The notes beneath the pieces are model-generated. The model did no database searches. It was not told where the DNA came from and saw only the letters and a list, made by a program, of their open reading frames with translations. This document shows, piece by piece, positions 1-12,182 of a stretch of 64,000 nucleotides of DNA. The position numbers were made by a program, and so were the translations under genes. The DNA comes from Capitulum mitella. Taxonomy: Eukaryota > Arthropoda > Thecostraca > Pollicipedomorpha > Pollicipedidae. Each line of letters starts with the position of its first letter. Position 1 is the stretch's first letter. The stretch is from assembly GCA_030062745.1 (NCBI GenBank), contig CP099839.1:44280796-44344795 (forward strand), in the 5' to 3' direction.

Positions 1-379
1 AGCGCGATAGGGGTGAACGTCGCGCTGCGAGCGGGCCCGCCAGGAGCTCACTCGCCACCGTCAGGGCTCCAGACGCATTATGCAAGGATGTCAACGTGTC
101 GAGATTGCGTGTCGGCAGCAGCTTTTATGAAACGAATCCGGCGAGGAGCCGGGAATCATCGAGGAAAATCGTCCTACCCAAACGAACAATCCATCCAAGC
201 GGCGGGCGCCGGCGCGACCGGAGCCGGCCAGCGGTCACGTGACGACCTGGCCAGGGCCGCCAGACCGGCTCCGCCGCCGACAACTGACCTTTGATAGATC
301 CCGTCCCGTGGCTGGGCTGCGAAACCTCAACGTTGCTCACGTGGTTCCAGGTCATGCCCGAATACATATTGCCACCGCC

Positions 380-1000
380 GTCCGGTGGTGCTCTCTGACC
401 GGCGCTCAGTCTGGCCGGCCGGCCGCGGCGCGGGACGCGCGGTCTCCGCCGCCGCCACGCACTCGCACGAGATCAGAAAACGCTCGCCTACGGACCGTCG
501 CGGCGCGGCACCATCGCCTCGCGAGGCTGCGCGGCACGGCTAGGTGTTATCCTCGCACGTGGGCGCCATATCACACGAACGACACCGGCGGGACGCGGCC
601 GCGGGAGCTCGCCGGCGAGCCATCGGCCGACTCGGCTACTCCATGGAGGGCGGCGGCGCGGGCGGAGGCGGGCACGCGGCGGGCGACTGGCACAGTCGGC
701 GGCGCGGGCGGCGCACAGTCGACGACTGGCGGCCGCGCGGCGCCGGCCGCCTCTCGCAGCGGCTGGTCCATTCGCCAGCAGTGGGGGAGGCCGGCCGGAC
801 AGCGCCCGCGGCCACGCGCCGGGCCGCGCCCCCCTGCCGGCGCCGGCCGCTGCCCGCCCCGCCGCCGGCGGCGTTTGACCGCCGGCCACGGCGGCAGGTG
901 GCGCAGGGTGGCCGTCTGATCACCAGACAGCTTCATCGTGCCCGCGAGCTGGACGACACCGCCAGACGGCTCGCCAGAATAGAAAGTAAAACGACACTCG
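380..1000. other. GC-rich CpG island
   Basis: Very high GC with GGCCGG/CCGGCC motifs; frames on both strands are open by composition and none resembles a known protein. Could hold a promoter, but none is identified. The first 380 bases hold nothing I recognise. Confidence 0.6.
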
Positions 1001-2085
1001 GAGTTAGTCATCAAGCGACCACGCACTTTCACAGCCGAAAAAAATGTGCTCAATCATCGCCGTAAACTTTGCGAACGGAAGCAGACGGAGCAGCAGCGGC
1101 CAGCAGCAGTGGAGCCCATTATAACTGCCATCATCGCTGCAAGCACCAACGACCGGAACCAAACACAAACCGAGCAGCACTACGACTGCAAACGGTTTCG
1201 ACACTTGCACAAGCAGTGTCGTAAAAAGTCAGTCATGTTACGAGCCATTCAAGTAACAGTTTTCTAGCCATGTGAAGACACTGTGAAAAAGAAGAGAGCT
1301 TACAAGCCTTAAAGTCCTGCAACTGAAAAATGACCCGAGGAAAGGTTCAGTCTTGGAAAATAAATAATTAAAGTAAACAGAAAAGTTTAACTAATCCCAA
1401 GCTATGCTACGGCTTCAAACCACCCAATGGTTCCACAGCTGAAGGCAAAATAAATATACGGTTGCCGGCTGGGCTATTCTGCACTCGTAAGCAGTCAGCA
1501 CGAAGATCGATCGCTCAAAGGAATTGTGAATATCACATACTGTGGAGCCTCATTTGTCACCTACTTGAAGGCCCTAAAATTTTTTAAAACTTTGGCGAGA
1601 AAAATAAACTTATAACCTTGGATAATGATATCTCTAGACAATCGACATCAGAAGCAGAGATGTGATCTGAAAGATCTGATTTTTAGGCGAGTTCGTTGAC
1701 ACCCAGCCACGCAGCACTTTGAATATCCATGTTTATCACGGAAGCTTAAAGTGGGTTACACTTGAAAGTTTAGTTACCCTTGACTGGGTGTTTTCGCTGT
1801 ATTATTTGATAAAAAACTTTTAACTGGTAAAATTTACGCTATTCTGTGACGTCCAAATGGAACGATGATTGAACTGTTGTTTTGAATTGAATAATTGGCC
1901 ATGGCGGCACGCCACCACCAATGACGTCAGAACAAAATAGGGACTTTCTGACAGCAGTATAACCTACCGAAATCACGAAGTAGGACACAAAACAGCGCTG
2001 CCTCGTAAAAGTCATACATCCGGATATGTTTGCTCTGAAGTGCCAGTGCCAATAACCATGATCTTAAGTGCCTTCTTTGCATGGG
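1001..2085. other. Intergenic, nothing recognised
   Basis: AT-richer single-copy-looking sequence with one TGACGTCA at 1922-1929. No convincing coding frame. Confidence 0.5.
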
Positions 2086-2089
2086 CACA

Positions 2090-2240
2090 GGAACTCCTCT
2101 TCAGTTGGGGAGGGGGGGGGAAGAGAAGCATTTTGGGTCAATTCTTTCCAGTCAAAGCCCATAGGGTCAATGTTAAATTTCAAAAAAGTTGGGGGCTGAA
2201 GCCCCCTTGCCCCATAGCTTACGCGCCTATGCTTCTTTAT
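2090..2240 (+). repeat. Dispersed repeat family A, copy 1
   Basis: Shares CAGTTGGGGAGG, AGCATTTTGGGTCAAT, CCCATAGGGTCAATGTTAAA and a final CGCGCCTATG-like end with 41711-41870. Non-coding, probably a transposon end. Confidence 0.65.
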
Positions 2241-3386
2241 GTGTACTCAAGAGCAAGCATATAATAAATTAATCGCGCAACAGCAAGACTAAATGTAGCA
2301 CTTCTCATCAAGGAAAAATAAATGAGCTGTTCAGCTGACAAACACAATACCATGTGCCTCGCAGGAGACGCCACTATTCGGCGGACAGGAAAAACGTCCT
2401 CACTAATTTACCATCAGCCAAATGGCCTGGGTGATGTCGAGCTGTGTGACCGCTTGCCGCGAATGCTTGCGATATACGACATTGTTATTCAATGATTCAA
2501 TGAGCATCCAAGACCTGCTGGCATCTCCAGCTTTCAACGCCAAGTGGCGCGTTGTAAATACTGTGTTTAACGAAAACGGCAGCAATGAAGCTGCATCATT
2601 CCAAACACTAACAAATTCCGCAGAGTCAGCCGCAAGCTAAACATAGGCTGACCTGTCCCATGTCGAGAAGTGGGAAACATTTGAGTTCAGTGACACCATG
2701 TAGCGACAGCGGCGTTTCTTACGAACTATGAACTGCTACGATCTGTTAAATTTCTGAAGTTAAACGCAGCTTGGGGTGCGGGGATGCATACATCTTGCTC
2801 TGCATGGGAACCAGCCACATTTGTCAAAAACACTGCTGCAGAATTGCACACAACGTCCAGCCCGGCCCGGCTGTGAGCGCGGCTGACTGAGTGCAGCTGT
2901 GAGACAAATCGATAGCAAAACGATCCAAAAACAATGTCACTGTTTCCCCCCAGCAAAAAAAAAAACATTCAGAAATTGTGATGGGCATGGCAGTTTGTCT
3001 CTGGAGCATGGGATTATCCCGGCCGGATGGACTGTGTAGTTCACTCTCATGAACAACATGCGGCGATGCCGGCTGTCCTCAGTAGAATACCGCGAGCAGG
3101 GGCGGGCATCGCCACCCGCCGTCCAACCACCGGCGCCCCGCAGCGCGGCCGAGCCCGCCGGGCCGTTCCAGGATACCGGCCCCAGGCCGCCAGACCACGG
3201 TCGTGTCCTCCACTGGGGCCGGCCGGCGCCCCGGCCGTCTCCTGCCGGCCACTGGGGACGCCGGCCGGGCGGCGCTGTTCCATTATTTACCCGTGCATTG
3301 ATTAGGGCGCGTGCCGCCGACGGCCTACTTCAGGCGACCTCGGAAGGTCCACAGACTGTCGCCACCGCACCAGACCGGGACAGCCT
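2241..3386. other. Intergenic with small CpG island
   Basis: A GC-rich island at about 3080-3290. A 72-codon frame at 2422 has no family resemblance. Confidence 0.5.
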
Positions 3387-3700
3387 GACCACGGCTGCTG
3401 TCGCGGGACAGTCTGACCACGGCTGCTGTCCCGGAACAGCCTGACCACGGCTACTGTCCCGGGACAGTCTGACCACGGCTGCTGCCCCAGGGCAGCCTGA
3501 CAACGGCTGCTGTCCCGGGACAGTCTGAACACGGCTGCTGTCCTGGGACAGCCTGACCACGGCTGCTGTTCCGGGACAGCTTAAACACGGCCTCTCTCCC
3601 GGGGCAGTCTAACCACGGCTGTTGTTCCGGGACAGTCTGACCACGGCTGCTGTCCCGAGACAGTCTAACTACGGCTACTGTTCCGGGACAGCGGGACAGC
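3387..3700. repeat. 28-bp minisatellite, about 11 copies
   Basis: Unit GACCACGGCTGCTGTCCCGG followed by GACAGTCT. First units start at 3387 and 3415. Each carries the palindrome GTCCCGGGAC, so the array can fold on itself. The period is not a multiple of three, so the ORFs crossing it are not genes. Confidence 0.9.
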
Positions 3701-4369
3701 GGGACGACAACTACAATAACGGGACAACGTGCTAACAGTCTCTGTCTGGGGCGGCGGACGGCAAGCGGCAGGAACACCGTTGGCCAACTGACACCTCGCA
3801 CGGCCGCTTGGACCAAATGAAACGATTCAGAGGAACACAAACCGCTCCCGTCCTCAACACGCATTTGTCCAACACGGTCGGCTACAGTCGTGGAAACGCG
3901 TGGAAGGTGGCCGAAACACTATGTGTGGCAATGGGCAGGTGTCCAGAAATGGCTGGGGGAGTTTAAGAGTTTTTAAAATACAAACGTGGCTAAAGTGCAT
4001 AACGTATCCGCCACGCCGTGACCAGCTGACCCTTCCGGTCACGAGAAAAAGACAGACGCTCATTCTGGAGATCGAACTCAGTGCTTGCCACATAACGGAT
4101 TCCTTTGACCGGTTCCTTATCCACGTGACCACGGCGGCGGCTCCTATTGTGTAAACGTGAAAACGAACACATTTTCAGCGAACGTTTTCTGTTGCCGTTT
4201 TTGTCTGCTGTACCAACTGAGTTTACAGATTTGCTTAAAACAGGACGGAAAGGCCATCCGTGCTTGCTCTACCGTCGACACTACCAAAGCCCTCAAAAAT
4301 GACGCCTCGTCTGTTCCTCTGAAAGAAGAGAAGACACCGCAGACAGACGGGTAGGATGTGCCACAGATA

Positions 4370-4690
4370 AAGACAAGCCCCGGCCGTCCGTTCCTGCACC
4401 AGATGGAGGGGTCAGACGGCACTACAGACCAGACCCGGCCGTCCGTTCCTGCATCAGATGGAGGGGTCAGACGGTACCACAGGCCAACCCCGGCCGTCCG
4501 TTCCTGCACCAGATCGAGGGGTCAGGCCAGACGGCACCACAGACCAGACCTGGCCGTCCGCCTCCGTACCAGATGGAGGTGTTGGACGGTGCCACAGACC
4601 AGCCTCGGCCGTCCGCCTCCGTATCAGACGGAGGTGTTGGACGAAGCCACAGACCAGCCTCGGCCGTCCGCCCCCACACCAGACGGGAGC
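4370..4690. repeat. 55-bp minisatellite, six copies
   Basis: CGGCCGTCCG recurs at 4381, 4436, 4491, 4551, 4606 and 4661, spaced 55 bases except one 60-base unit with an extra GCCAG. CACCAGATGGAGG and ACCACAGACCAG are the other landmarks. Confidence 0.9.
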
Positions 4691-5120
4691 CGGACCGCCT
4701 CATCCCGGCCGGGCCAACGCCGGCATTTATATGGAGATTGCCGGGGGCGGCGGCCGCGCCGGACGGCTCGGCGCCGCGCGCAAAACAGTGCGGCCGCCCT
4801 CTGAAAATAGCGCGGGAGGCGCCGGGCCGCGGCCGCGGCCGGCTAAAACAGCGCGACCGGCCAAAACAAGCGGCACCGCCGCCGCCGCCGCCGCGGACGG
4901 GAAGCGGCGGCCGCAGCAGCCGGGCAAACAAGACCGGTCGCCGCGTGAGAGCCGAGCCGCGGTGGCCGAGCCGCCTCCTGCCGGCCGGTCCGTGTTGGCT
5001 CTGGAAATGGAGCGCCCGGAGAAGTCAACACGCCGCGCGCAGCGATTTCGCGGGGTTCGCTCGACGCAGGAAACGAAACGTATCGGCCGACCCTGGAAAC
5101 CATGGCATGGACAAAAAACT
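4690..5120. other. GC-rich CpG island with CCG repeat
   Basis: Contains a (CCG)n run (about 4877-4893) and a TTTATATGG TATA-like word at 4725. A 376-codon frame crosses it (4458-5588) but starts in the 55-bp minisatellite and is of low complexity. Confidence 0.55.
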
Positions 5121-6124
5121 AGTCATCCGAGATGTGTTTCGTCTGACGCGAGTCCCCAGTTTTGTTCCATGAAGTCCATGGAAATGGACGATAAAATGGA
5201 AGGCACGTCGCATAAACAAAATGAAAAAAATGAGAGCAGGTTGCGCCACGATTCCTTCCAAACCAATTCACATAGAACGAGAGTTAGCAATAGGCGTTCC
5301 GTCCAGGTCATGGCTGGACGCAGGCTGAGATGTTTTGTCGAGGGTAGAAGCAACACTGTCCCGGGCATGCACATGTCGGAACACTGCAAGTCTGCTCCGG
5401 GCCTGCATATATCGGAACAACGTAGCGCCGGCCCGCGGCTCAGCCTTTTTGCGACCACTCAGCGCGCAGCGCAGTCGCTGAGGCCGTTTTTACTCGGCCC
5501 TGCGATAAAAACACCGCAAAACACTCCGCGGCCTACTTTTCCGCAGCACAAACGCAGTTTTCTGCGGTACACTCATGGCGAGTGCTGAGACGAAGGGGAG
5601 CCCAAATCCCAGAGGGCAGAGGGAGAGGGGTAGCGCAGGGCCGGTCCGCCCGCCTGGGGGTCGTGGGCGGGTCGGCCGCCGGCCGCCTGGGTCATTGACC
5701 TCGGGCGGGCAGCGCCGGGGGCGGCTGCCGGCCGATCGATGACACAATCATCGCCGGCGGGCAATACGGGCCGGCCTGGCGGGACCGGTCGCCGCCGAAA
5801 AACACCGCTCCCGGCACAGCGACAAAAAATAACGCCTACAGAAGGATATCGTAAGCGACCGGGAATCGCGCGTGCCTCCGCGCATTCGGACCAGCAGAGG
5901 CAAAAGCAAATCAGTCGGAGAAAACGACATTTCTGAGTTCCTGAAGCATGATACAAAGCGTCACTAATGGCATGGTATAAATTTCCCTAAGGTAGAGGGA
6001 GGGGAAGGGCAGCATGCGCTTGTTACCATCCCTCCACCTTCTGATAGGAGGTCCGACCCAGCAGCGTAGGAGGTCATCTCTGGGTACAAAGTCATTGACA
6101 ACGCAGCCAGGACAAATCCATTCA
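5121..6124. other. Intergenic, nothing recognised
   Basis: A GC-rich part at about 5640-5830; no gene. Confidence 0.45.
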
Positions 6125-6690
6125 ATCGTCGTCCGGCCAGGGTCCATCGGACATTCGGCCACGACCGGCACTCATTCACCTCTTGTCCGACCAGGACAGG
6201 CACTCATTCACCCTTTGTGTGGCCAGGACAGGAGCCTACTCGTCCATTGTCCGGCCATGACAGGGATTCATGCACCTACTGTCTGGCCTGGACAGGGTGT
6301 CATTTGCCCACTGTCCAGCCAGGACGGGAACTCATTTACCCGTTGTCCTGTCATGACAGGAACTCATTCATCCATTGTCCAGCCGGGAGAGGGACCGATT
6401 CACCCGCTTGTCCGGCCATGACAAGGACACATTCATCCATTGCCCGGCGAGGACAGGAACTCATCCATCCATCGCCCAGTCAGGACAGGGACTTATTCAC
6501 CCATTGTCCGGCTAGGACAGGAACTCATTCACCACTGCCCAGCCTGCACAAGGACTTATTCACCTGCTGTCCGGCCGGGACAGGACCTCATTCACCACTG
6601 TCCAACCTGAACAGGGACTTATTAACCCAATGTCCGGCCTGGACAGGGGCTCATTCATCCGTTGTCCGGTCACATGGCCTTAGGGCAGGG
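6125..6690. repeat. 32-bp minisatellite, about 17 degenerate copies
   Basis: Consensus CCAGGACAGGAACTCATTCA followed by CCCATTGTCCGG. The copies vary widely, so the array is old. A related array is at 45846-46215. Confidence 0.9.
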
Positions 6691-7480
6691 TTGGGATGGA
6701 TCGATATTTTGTTTGGATTAAGCCATACAACGTGTCAAATCCTGTGTCTTCGCTTTCAAGGATTATGATATACCTTTTCGTAACAAAATGTGCTCTTTGA
6801 TCACCTACGTTGGAAGATGTCTTATTGTCCAGCCTTGGGTATCCTGGAGACCTTAGGGCTTCAAGCGTTCCCTCATATTCGCCAATTAGGTGGCCGTCAA
6901 CGCAGCAGTACAGAGAGGAATAGCTCTTCATTCAGGTGGCCTTAGCCATCAAAGCACGGAGAGTATCTTAACCATCTCCTTAACCATCTCCTGAGACCGC
7001 TTCAAACACAGCAGTACGAACTGACGCAACTGTCTCCTGCGACATTCGGGATCGTCCCGGCCCGGCTGACTCCACAGCTGAACTTCAAACAGCTGATGCA
7101 GCCTCATATGTCACACAGCCGCTCATATCAACACTCGTGTCCAACAGCGGACGACTGTTGTTCGTCTTCCACAGGGCGCATTCAGCGAGACACCAGGGGT
7201 CCCTGTGGAAGGGTGGACCTTCGCTGGCTGGCTCCCAGCGTGGCCGCGGCTCGAGGCCGTGGCTCCATCTGCAGTGACGTCAGGAGCCCGGGAAAAACCG
7301 GGCCCGATTGTCCAGAGAGGCGGCTCCTCGACAGAGCACTCGCATGTGCCATGCATCATCCATCTCGCAGCCTTTCCGTGGCCGGGCAGCATCCCGCCAG
7401 AAAAACGGCTGTCGCATGCGATTGCTTTACAAAAACGCATGCAATAAAACAAGCGCAAAAACGCTGGCGTCCCACTTTCG
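6691..7480. other. Intergenic, nothing recognised
   Basis: TGACGTCA at 7275-7282; no gene seen. Confidence 0.45.
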
Positions 7481-8275
7481 GGCGCGTCAATACGGAGGGG
7501 TGACGCAGATAGTGGGCGCTGCGCCTGGGCCGCCTCAGCGCCAGCCGGCGGCGCGCCGCGTTCGTGTCGCGCGGCTCGGGCGCCACGTTCGTCGCGCCGG
7601 CCGGTGACGTCACCACTTTTACTTCCGCGTCGAGGCCGTCGTGGCCGATCGATGGGTCGGTGGGCCGGTGCCAGCCGCCGGCAGCAGCGGCACCCCTCCG
7701 TTGGCCACCATCGACCCGGCCGCGGCGACGCGGCCATAAAAAACGCTTATTAGCCGCCAGCCACGCGCTAACGAGGCATCGGCCGGGCGATAACCGGCCC
7801 CGCCGGCCGCCGCCGCCAATATCCCCGCACGCCGTCAAGCCGAGAGGGCTGCTCCTCCGGAACGTCGGCGGCCCGGGCCCCCCTCAAGCTGACCAAACAG
7901 CGCGGCGGCCTCAAGCATGTTCCCCTGGCGTCCGCCACGCTCGTCAGCGAGTCGCGTCCTTGGAAGGCCAGCTTCCGAGGCGTACTCGCCGACAGCTCAG
8001 CATCGACTTCGGGGAATCGGGCGGCGGGAGCGACGCGGCGCAGCGGTCGCCGAGTCCTCCGCGACCCCGGCCCGGTCGTGCATACCACCGCGAGGCCAGA
8101 GGCTCACACCTGATCTCCCGAGACCGTGGGCCGCGCACGTGCGGCGCCTCGACGCCCCTACAGTGCCGGTCGTTCAGGAGACGTGTGTCCCGTGCCCCGG
8201 CAGGCAGCCGCCGGGTCACAGGGGTTAGCCGGCGGACGATAAGCAGCGACCTGGCGTGACGCTCGCATGCCGCGC
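7480..8275. other. GC-rich CpG island with CRE palindrome
   Basis: Dense CpG, TGACGTCA at 7605-7612, and a CATAAAAAA TATA-like word at 7734. A promoter is plausible; no exon could be fixed. Confidence 0.45.
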
Positions 8276-8510
8276 CCACATTAGCTCCCAGCCACGCTGA
8301 CCCAAATATAATGAGCTACCGGAATGAATAATTCATTGTAAACAAAAATAGTCGGTGCAACACGCGCCGTTCCAGGTAACGGTGCGAGCTGGGAGGCCGC
8401 GGCCGGGTCGACCGTCCTCGTAACCAGCGGAAGCGTAGCCAACATTTCCGTAGGGGGGGAAGGGGTTAACTCTAAAATACAGATGTTCCGTGTACCTGTA
8501 CCTGTATACA

Positions 8511-8513
8511 CAG

Positions 8514-8541
<28 letters not shown>
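8511..8541. repeat. (TA)n microsatellite
   Basis: Uninterrupted TA run, flanked by TATATCTG on the right. Confidence 0.95.
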
Positions 8542-8544
<3 letters not shown>

Positions 8545-8756
8545 TTTATATATCTGTAAAATACAGATGTTTCGTTCTTACCATTTTATCCCAAACATGG
8601 GGAAATGGGCCGTATCAAATAGCATAATTGGGGGATTTAGAAATAAAAGATCATCACTTTATTTCCTGTATCTCAAACAAATTGCTTCAGACGATAGTCA
8701 GTTTCTTTCAACCTATGATCACGAGGTTGGATTAACTGACTCCCTTGACCTCCTGG

Positions 8757-9120
8757 CTATGCTACTGGTAACCAGCACTGGCACAGCAGACTGCTCTGGT
8801 GACCAGCACCAGCACAGCAGGCCATCCCAGTAACCAGCATCAGCACGGCAGACCGCTCCAGTAAACAGCACCAGCACGGCAGACCACCCCAATAACCAAC
8901 ACCAGCACGGCACAGCAGACAGCTTCAGTAACCAGCACCAGCACGGCAGACCGCTCCAGTAAACAGCACCAGCACGGCAGACCACCCCAATAGCCAACAC
9001 CACCACGGCACAGCAGACAGCTCCAGTGACCAGCACCAGCACGGCAGACCACTCCGGCAACCAGCAACAGGACAGCAAACCGCTCCAGTAAGCAGCACAG
9101 CACAGCAGACCGCTTCGGGA
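8757..9120. repeat. Minisatellite with 98-bp higher-order unit (31+31+36)
   Basis: Subunits CAGCACCAGCACGGCAGACC plus variable ends. The same subunit type recurs at 8835 and 8933, giving a 98-base superunit made of two 31-base and one 36-base subunits. Confidence 0.85.
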
Positions 9121-9926
9121 ACAAAACACGGGTCGACCGCACGTGCCATGTTCGAGCGCACGTCCGAGTTCGAGCCATGAATGTCGTCTAAAAGTCTATT
9201 TTGAGTCCCATTCAGGGTTCGGGATGAAAGGATGTGGGCTCGAGTATGAGTAATATCCCAGTCTGAGTAATAACTGACCCCGAGTCTTAATCCGGGACGA
9301 ATATCCTAAACAACATTTGTACTCCTCTATGTACAGAATGAACGGTGAAGGGAGGTACTTCTGTCTCCTTCCTTAAATATGACGACTGTTCTTAGTGTTG
9401 CGTGTACAGACGTCCATGGTTATTACGGGGGTCAACGTGAACTTGGACGTCAGCGTATGGTACAAGATGTCTTGCCTCTCTCACTGTAGTTTTTATGACT
9501 AAGATAGTTAATTTTCTTCCCTGAAAATCAGAACTACAGTTTCGAATTATCGATGCGCATAGCGCCGCAGCGGTGACTAAGGTACCGTGGCGGCCAGAAA
9601 TCAAGGTGGTTCAGGCAATGTTGTGTGCGTCGCTTTGTCCTTTCTCGGAGGTTTGGTGGCTCTGAATATTAATGTAATTAAGGATTAAATGGCCTACGGC
9701 AGTCAGTAAAATAAGTCTTCTGCAATCGTATTCAGATTCTTCGCAATAATTTTTCGGAAATCTCCAGTGATGAGAACGACACATATTGAGGCGAATGAAA
9801 ACGCAATCTACTGCGTTTCTCTTCAGATTCTGAAGTACATATGGGAGTAAATTTTTGGGAATATGCCCAATGTTCGCTTGGAACACTACAATACGTTTAC
9901 GGCGCAAAGAACAACGATGAAAAACG

Positions 9927-9930
9927 AAAA
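9927..9930 (-). terminator. Polymerase III terminator of tRNA-Glu
   Basis: TTTT on the minus strand directly after the tRNA; a second T run follows at 9920-9924. Confidence 0.8.
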
Positions 9931-9934
9931 GCAT

Positions 9935-10006
9935 CTCCCATGCCGGGAATCGAACCCGGGCCTTCTGGGTGAAAGCCAGATATCCTAGCCACTAGACCAC
10001 ATGGGA
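9935..10006 (-). tRNA. tRNA-Glu (anticodon TTC)
   Basis: The 72-base minus-strand sequence folds into a standard cloverleaf. The acceptor arm is TCCCATG with CATGGGA. The anticodon stem TCTGG/CCAGA encloses loop CTTTCAC, with anticodon TTC at 9973-9971. The T arm is CCGGG-TTCGATT-CCCGG. Both internal polymerase III promoter boxes are intact: A box TGGTCTAGTGG and B box GGTTCGATTCC (9946-9956). A TTTT terminator lies four bases past the 3' end (9927-9930). This marks a functional nuclear gene rather than a SINE head. It reads GAA/GAG codons. Confidence 0.95.
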
Positions 10007-10039
10007 AGCATGCTAGATCGCCCTCCTAACCTAGTATGA

Positions 10040-10350
10040 TGAAAGATAGCTCAAGTACTTCCTTTACTGTGACGTCACAGCTTTCACTTTTGTTGCGCAG
10101 CCCGCCGGCGAGCCGAGCGCGAGGCGCCGCGTATCTATCCCGCATCGTTGTGCAGTGAACGAGACAACCCGTGTGTCCCTGTCCTAGAAAAGAGTCGATG
10201 ACTGCTAGCCGGCGCCGCGCGGCGCTAGGCTGGTTGGAGGCCACACCAGCGGTCGGCCGGCTCAGAGCTGAACATGTCTGCTGGTGCGCGTCGTTGGCTG
10301 CCCGCTGCCCGTTCGTGCGCAATGCAGCGCGGAGCAAGATTTGACGTTTC
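10040..10350. promoter_or_regulatory. CRE-type palindrome and GC-rich segment
   Basis: Perfect 14-base palindrome CTGTGACGTCACAG at 10067-10080, 60 bases upstream of the tRNA gene on the minus strand, followed by a CpG-rich stretch. TTTNACTTN words follow the site as at 7613. Confidence 0.4.
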
Positions 10351-10568
10351 TGTGTTTCTTTCCAGTTATTACCATGCAATAACTGGCCTATTGTTAAAAT
10401 CCTTAATGTTGGGATGCATGGGCGTAGGAGCTGGGAGGGGGGGGGGGGGCAGGAGAGTGGGGCAGCTGCGTCCCCCCAACTTTGGGCAACATGGCGTTCC
10501 ATGGGAAGAAACGAGATAAAAATCACGTTTGCCCCCCACCTCCACCGAGGTTTCGCCGTTACTGTTGG

Positions 10569-10715
10569 GACCAGGGGCGCAGCTAGGATTTTCTTGAAGG
10601 GGGAGCTTAGTGTGAACTGAAATCATACGAAAACCACCTGCTGAGAAGACGATGTGCAATGTTTTTCACAAAAAATGTGGGCCCAAGGAGAGGGGGCCGG
10701 ACCTCCCTTCTGGCC
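10569..10715 (+). repeat. Dispersed element terminus, left member of inverted pair
   Basis: Begins CAGGGGCGCAGCTAGGATTT and runs through ACTGAAATCATACGAAAACC to about 10715. It matches the reverse complement of 13718-13863 over about 145 bases with scattered changes. Termini of the CAGGGGCG type are common in hAT-like DNA transposons. Confidence 0.6.
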
Positions 10716-11999
10716 GTGCCGGTGGACAGGACGATAGGTCCGAGATCCGGGCCCCAATCCTCCAGAACGCTAGCTACGTGTGCCATATAACTGGACGAAC
10801 GCGCTGGCAATTTTTCATATTGTTACGACTAATTATTTTCAGTAATTTATTATTGTTAAGACTAATTTGTCATGGCTGTTGGACCACGAGCGGCGAGGCC
10901 ATGACCCCCTGTTCGTGCCACCCCACCGGAAAGGGTGCCACCCCCTTCGGAAAGGGTGGCAACATGTCTTTTATTGTCTCTTTTCGAACGGAAAGGTGTA
11001 TTTGTTCTCGCGACATTAAAAAACACGTCCGATTTTTCGAAAATTGCGAAACAAAGTGGCCGAAATTCGAGAGAAATCAGCGCTTCAGAGTGGGTTAGAT
11101 TACATGGGTGGTGATTTGGCTTTCCCCTCCTTAGGACATAGTCTGGATCCGTCCCTGAAACAAAGCAAATCAAACGGTTCAATATGTGTTGATGACATGG
11201 GACTGTTGCACGAGTTTTATGGCTACATACCTACACGTAAGTAAATGATCACATGAAACGATTTTGTGCGCATACCCAACCCGGCATACGATGCAACACC
11301 CATTTTTTCAAATGTCTCCTTATCAACTCTACAGTACTGACTACCTTTGAAGCAAGGTAAGCGGACAATACAAAATGAATTCTAGAACGACGGTTAAACA
11401 ACAATATGAAAAAACAACTTTTAACTTCAAAAGCATATGATCATGCCAACGATATCCAATAACGTATCTATAGTTCATCTATCACGGAATTTAACGACAA
11501 AAATATTGAATGATTGCATACTGCAATTTGATCAGGAATGATGACAATCCAGTGCAAGGCCGACGCATTTGTCGACAAATAATCGCGGTGTATTGTGATA
11601 CGTTTACAGGGGTGTGGTTTACTATCTCTTTGTTGGTGCCCCGGCACCCACAAAATGGAAACGGACACCCACAGAATGCTTTGGGCACCCGGAACTTAAA
11701 TTATGTTTAAATATTGAAATATACGTACACTCTCAGTCCCACGACGTTAACCACCTAAAATCAGCTTTGTAAACAATAATCAGAACTCATTTACTCCGAT
11801 GTCACCCACCAGTGTGCTCTTCCCCACTACCCTCCAAATAACAATGTGTCAAGCCGGGTCCTGGAGAAAGGTTCTCCGTTAACGGGAGTGTATCTACACA
11901 AATCGTGATTTCTTAACTGTGCACGTACGAATAAAGAGGACATTTTTATGAATCAAAGCGTGGGTACCATTGATTCTTACCAACTCGCTCTCGTTTGCT
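10716..11999. other. Intergenic, nothing recognised
   Basis: A small hairpin at about 10925-10953 (GCCACCC/GGGTGGC). No coding frame convinces. Confidence 0.45.
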
Positions 12000-12182
12000 C
12001 ATGTTTTACTGGGGTAAGTGAGTACGCTGGCTGCAAGCCTAAGTTTACCCTATTTATCTCATTTCCTTTTCAGCACTAAAATCGCCGATGAATCGGGTTA
12101 GCGTATCGTTAGCCTCAGCGATGTCGAAGCTCACATCAGTTGACGAACACCAAAATTACAGAGACGGCCCTCATGGACTCAG
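12000..12182 (+). CDS. Putative exon pair of an unrecognised gene (partial)
   Basis: I do not recognise the product. A 109-base segment (12074-12182) is bounded by a good acceptor (pyrimidine tract, then TTTTCAG) and a consensus donor (CAG|GTAAGTA). It is open in one frame for 35 codons. A possible preceding 59-base intron (12015-12073) has donor GTAAGTGAGT, and an ATG at 12000 would join in the same frame (MFYW, then LKSPMNRVSV). The order of signals is that of a real short intron and exon, but no downstream exon was found and chance is not excluded. It lies between two inverted 145-bp repeats, so it could belong to a transposon. Confidence 0.3.

Noticed and set aside
544..1065. 173-codon and overlapping frames in the first CpG island
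   Set aside because: Several frames are open on both strands at once, as expected from GC-rich sequence poor in stops.
3387..3700. CRISPR array
   Set aside because: Units are contiguous with no unique spacers; this is a minisatellite in eukaryotic DNA. The same applies to the arrays at 6.1 and 19.7 kb.
4458..5588. Longest open frame, 376 codons on the plus strand
   Set aside because: It begins in a 55-bp minisatellite and continues through a CCG-rich island; composition alone keeps it open, and no domain or homologous motif is visible.
7123..8259. 204- and 231-codon frames
   Set aside because: GC-island artefacts on opposite strands without recognisable domains.
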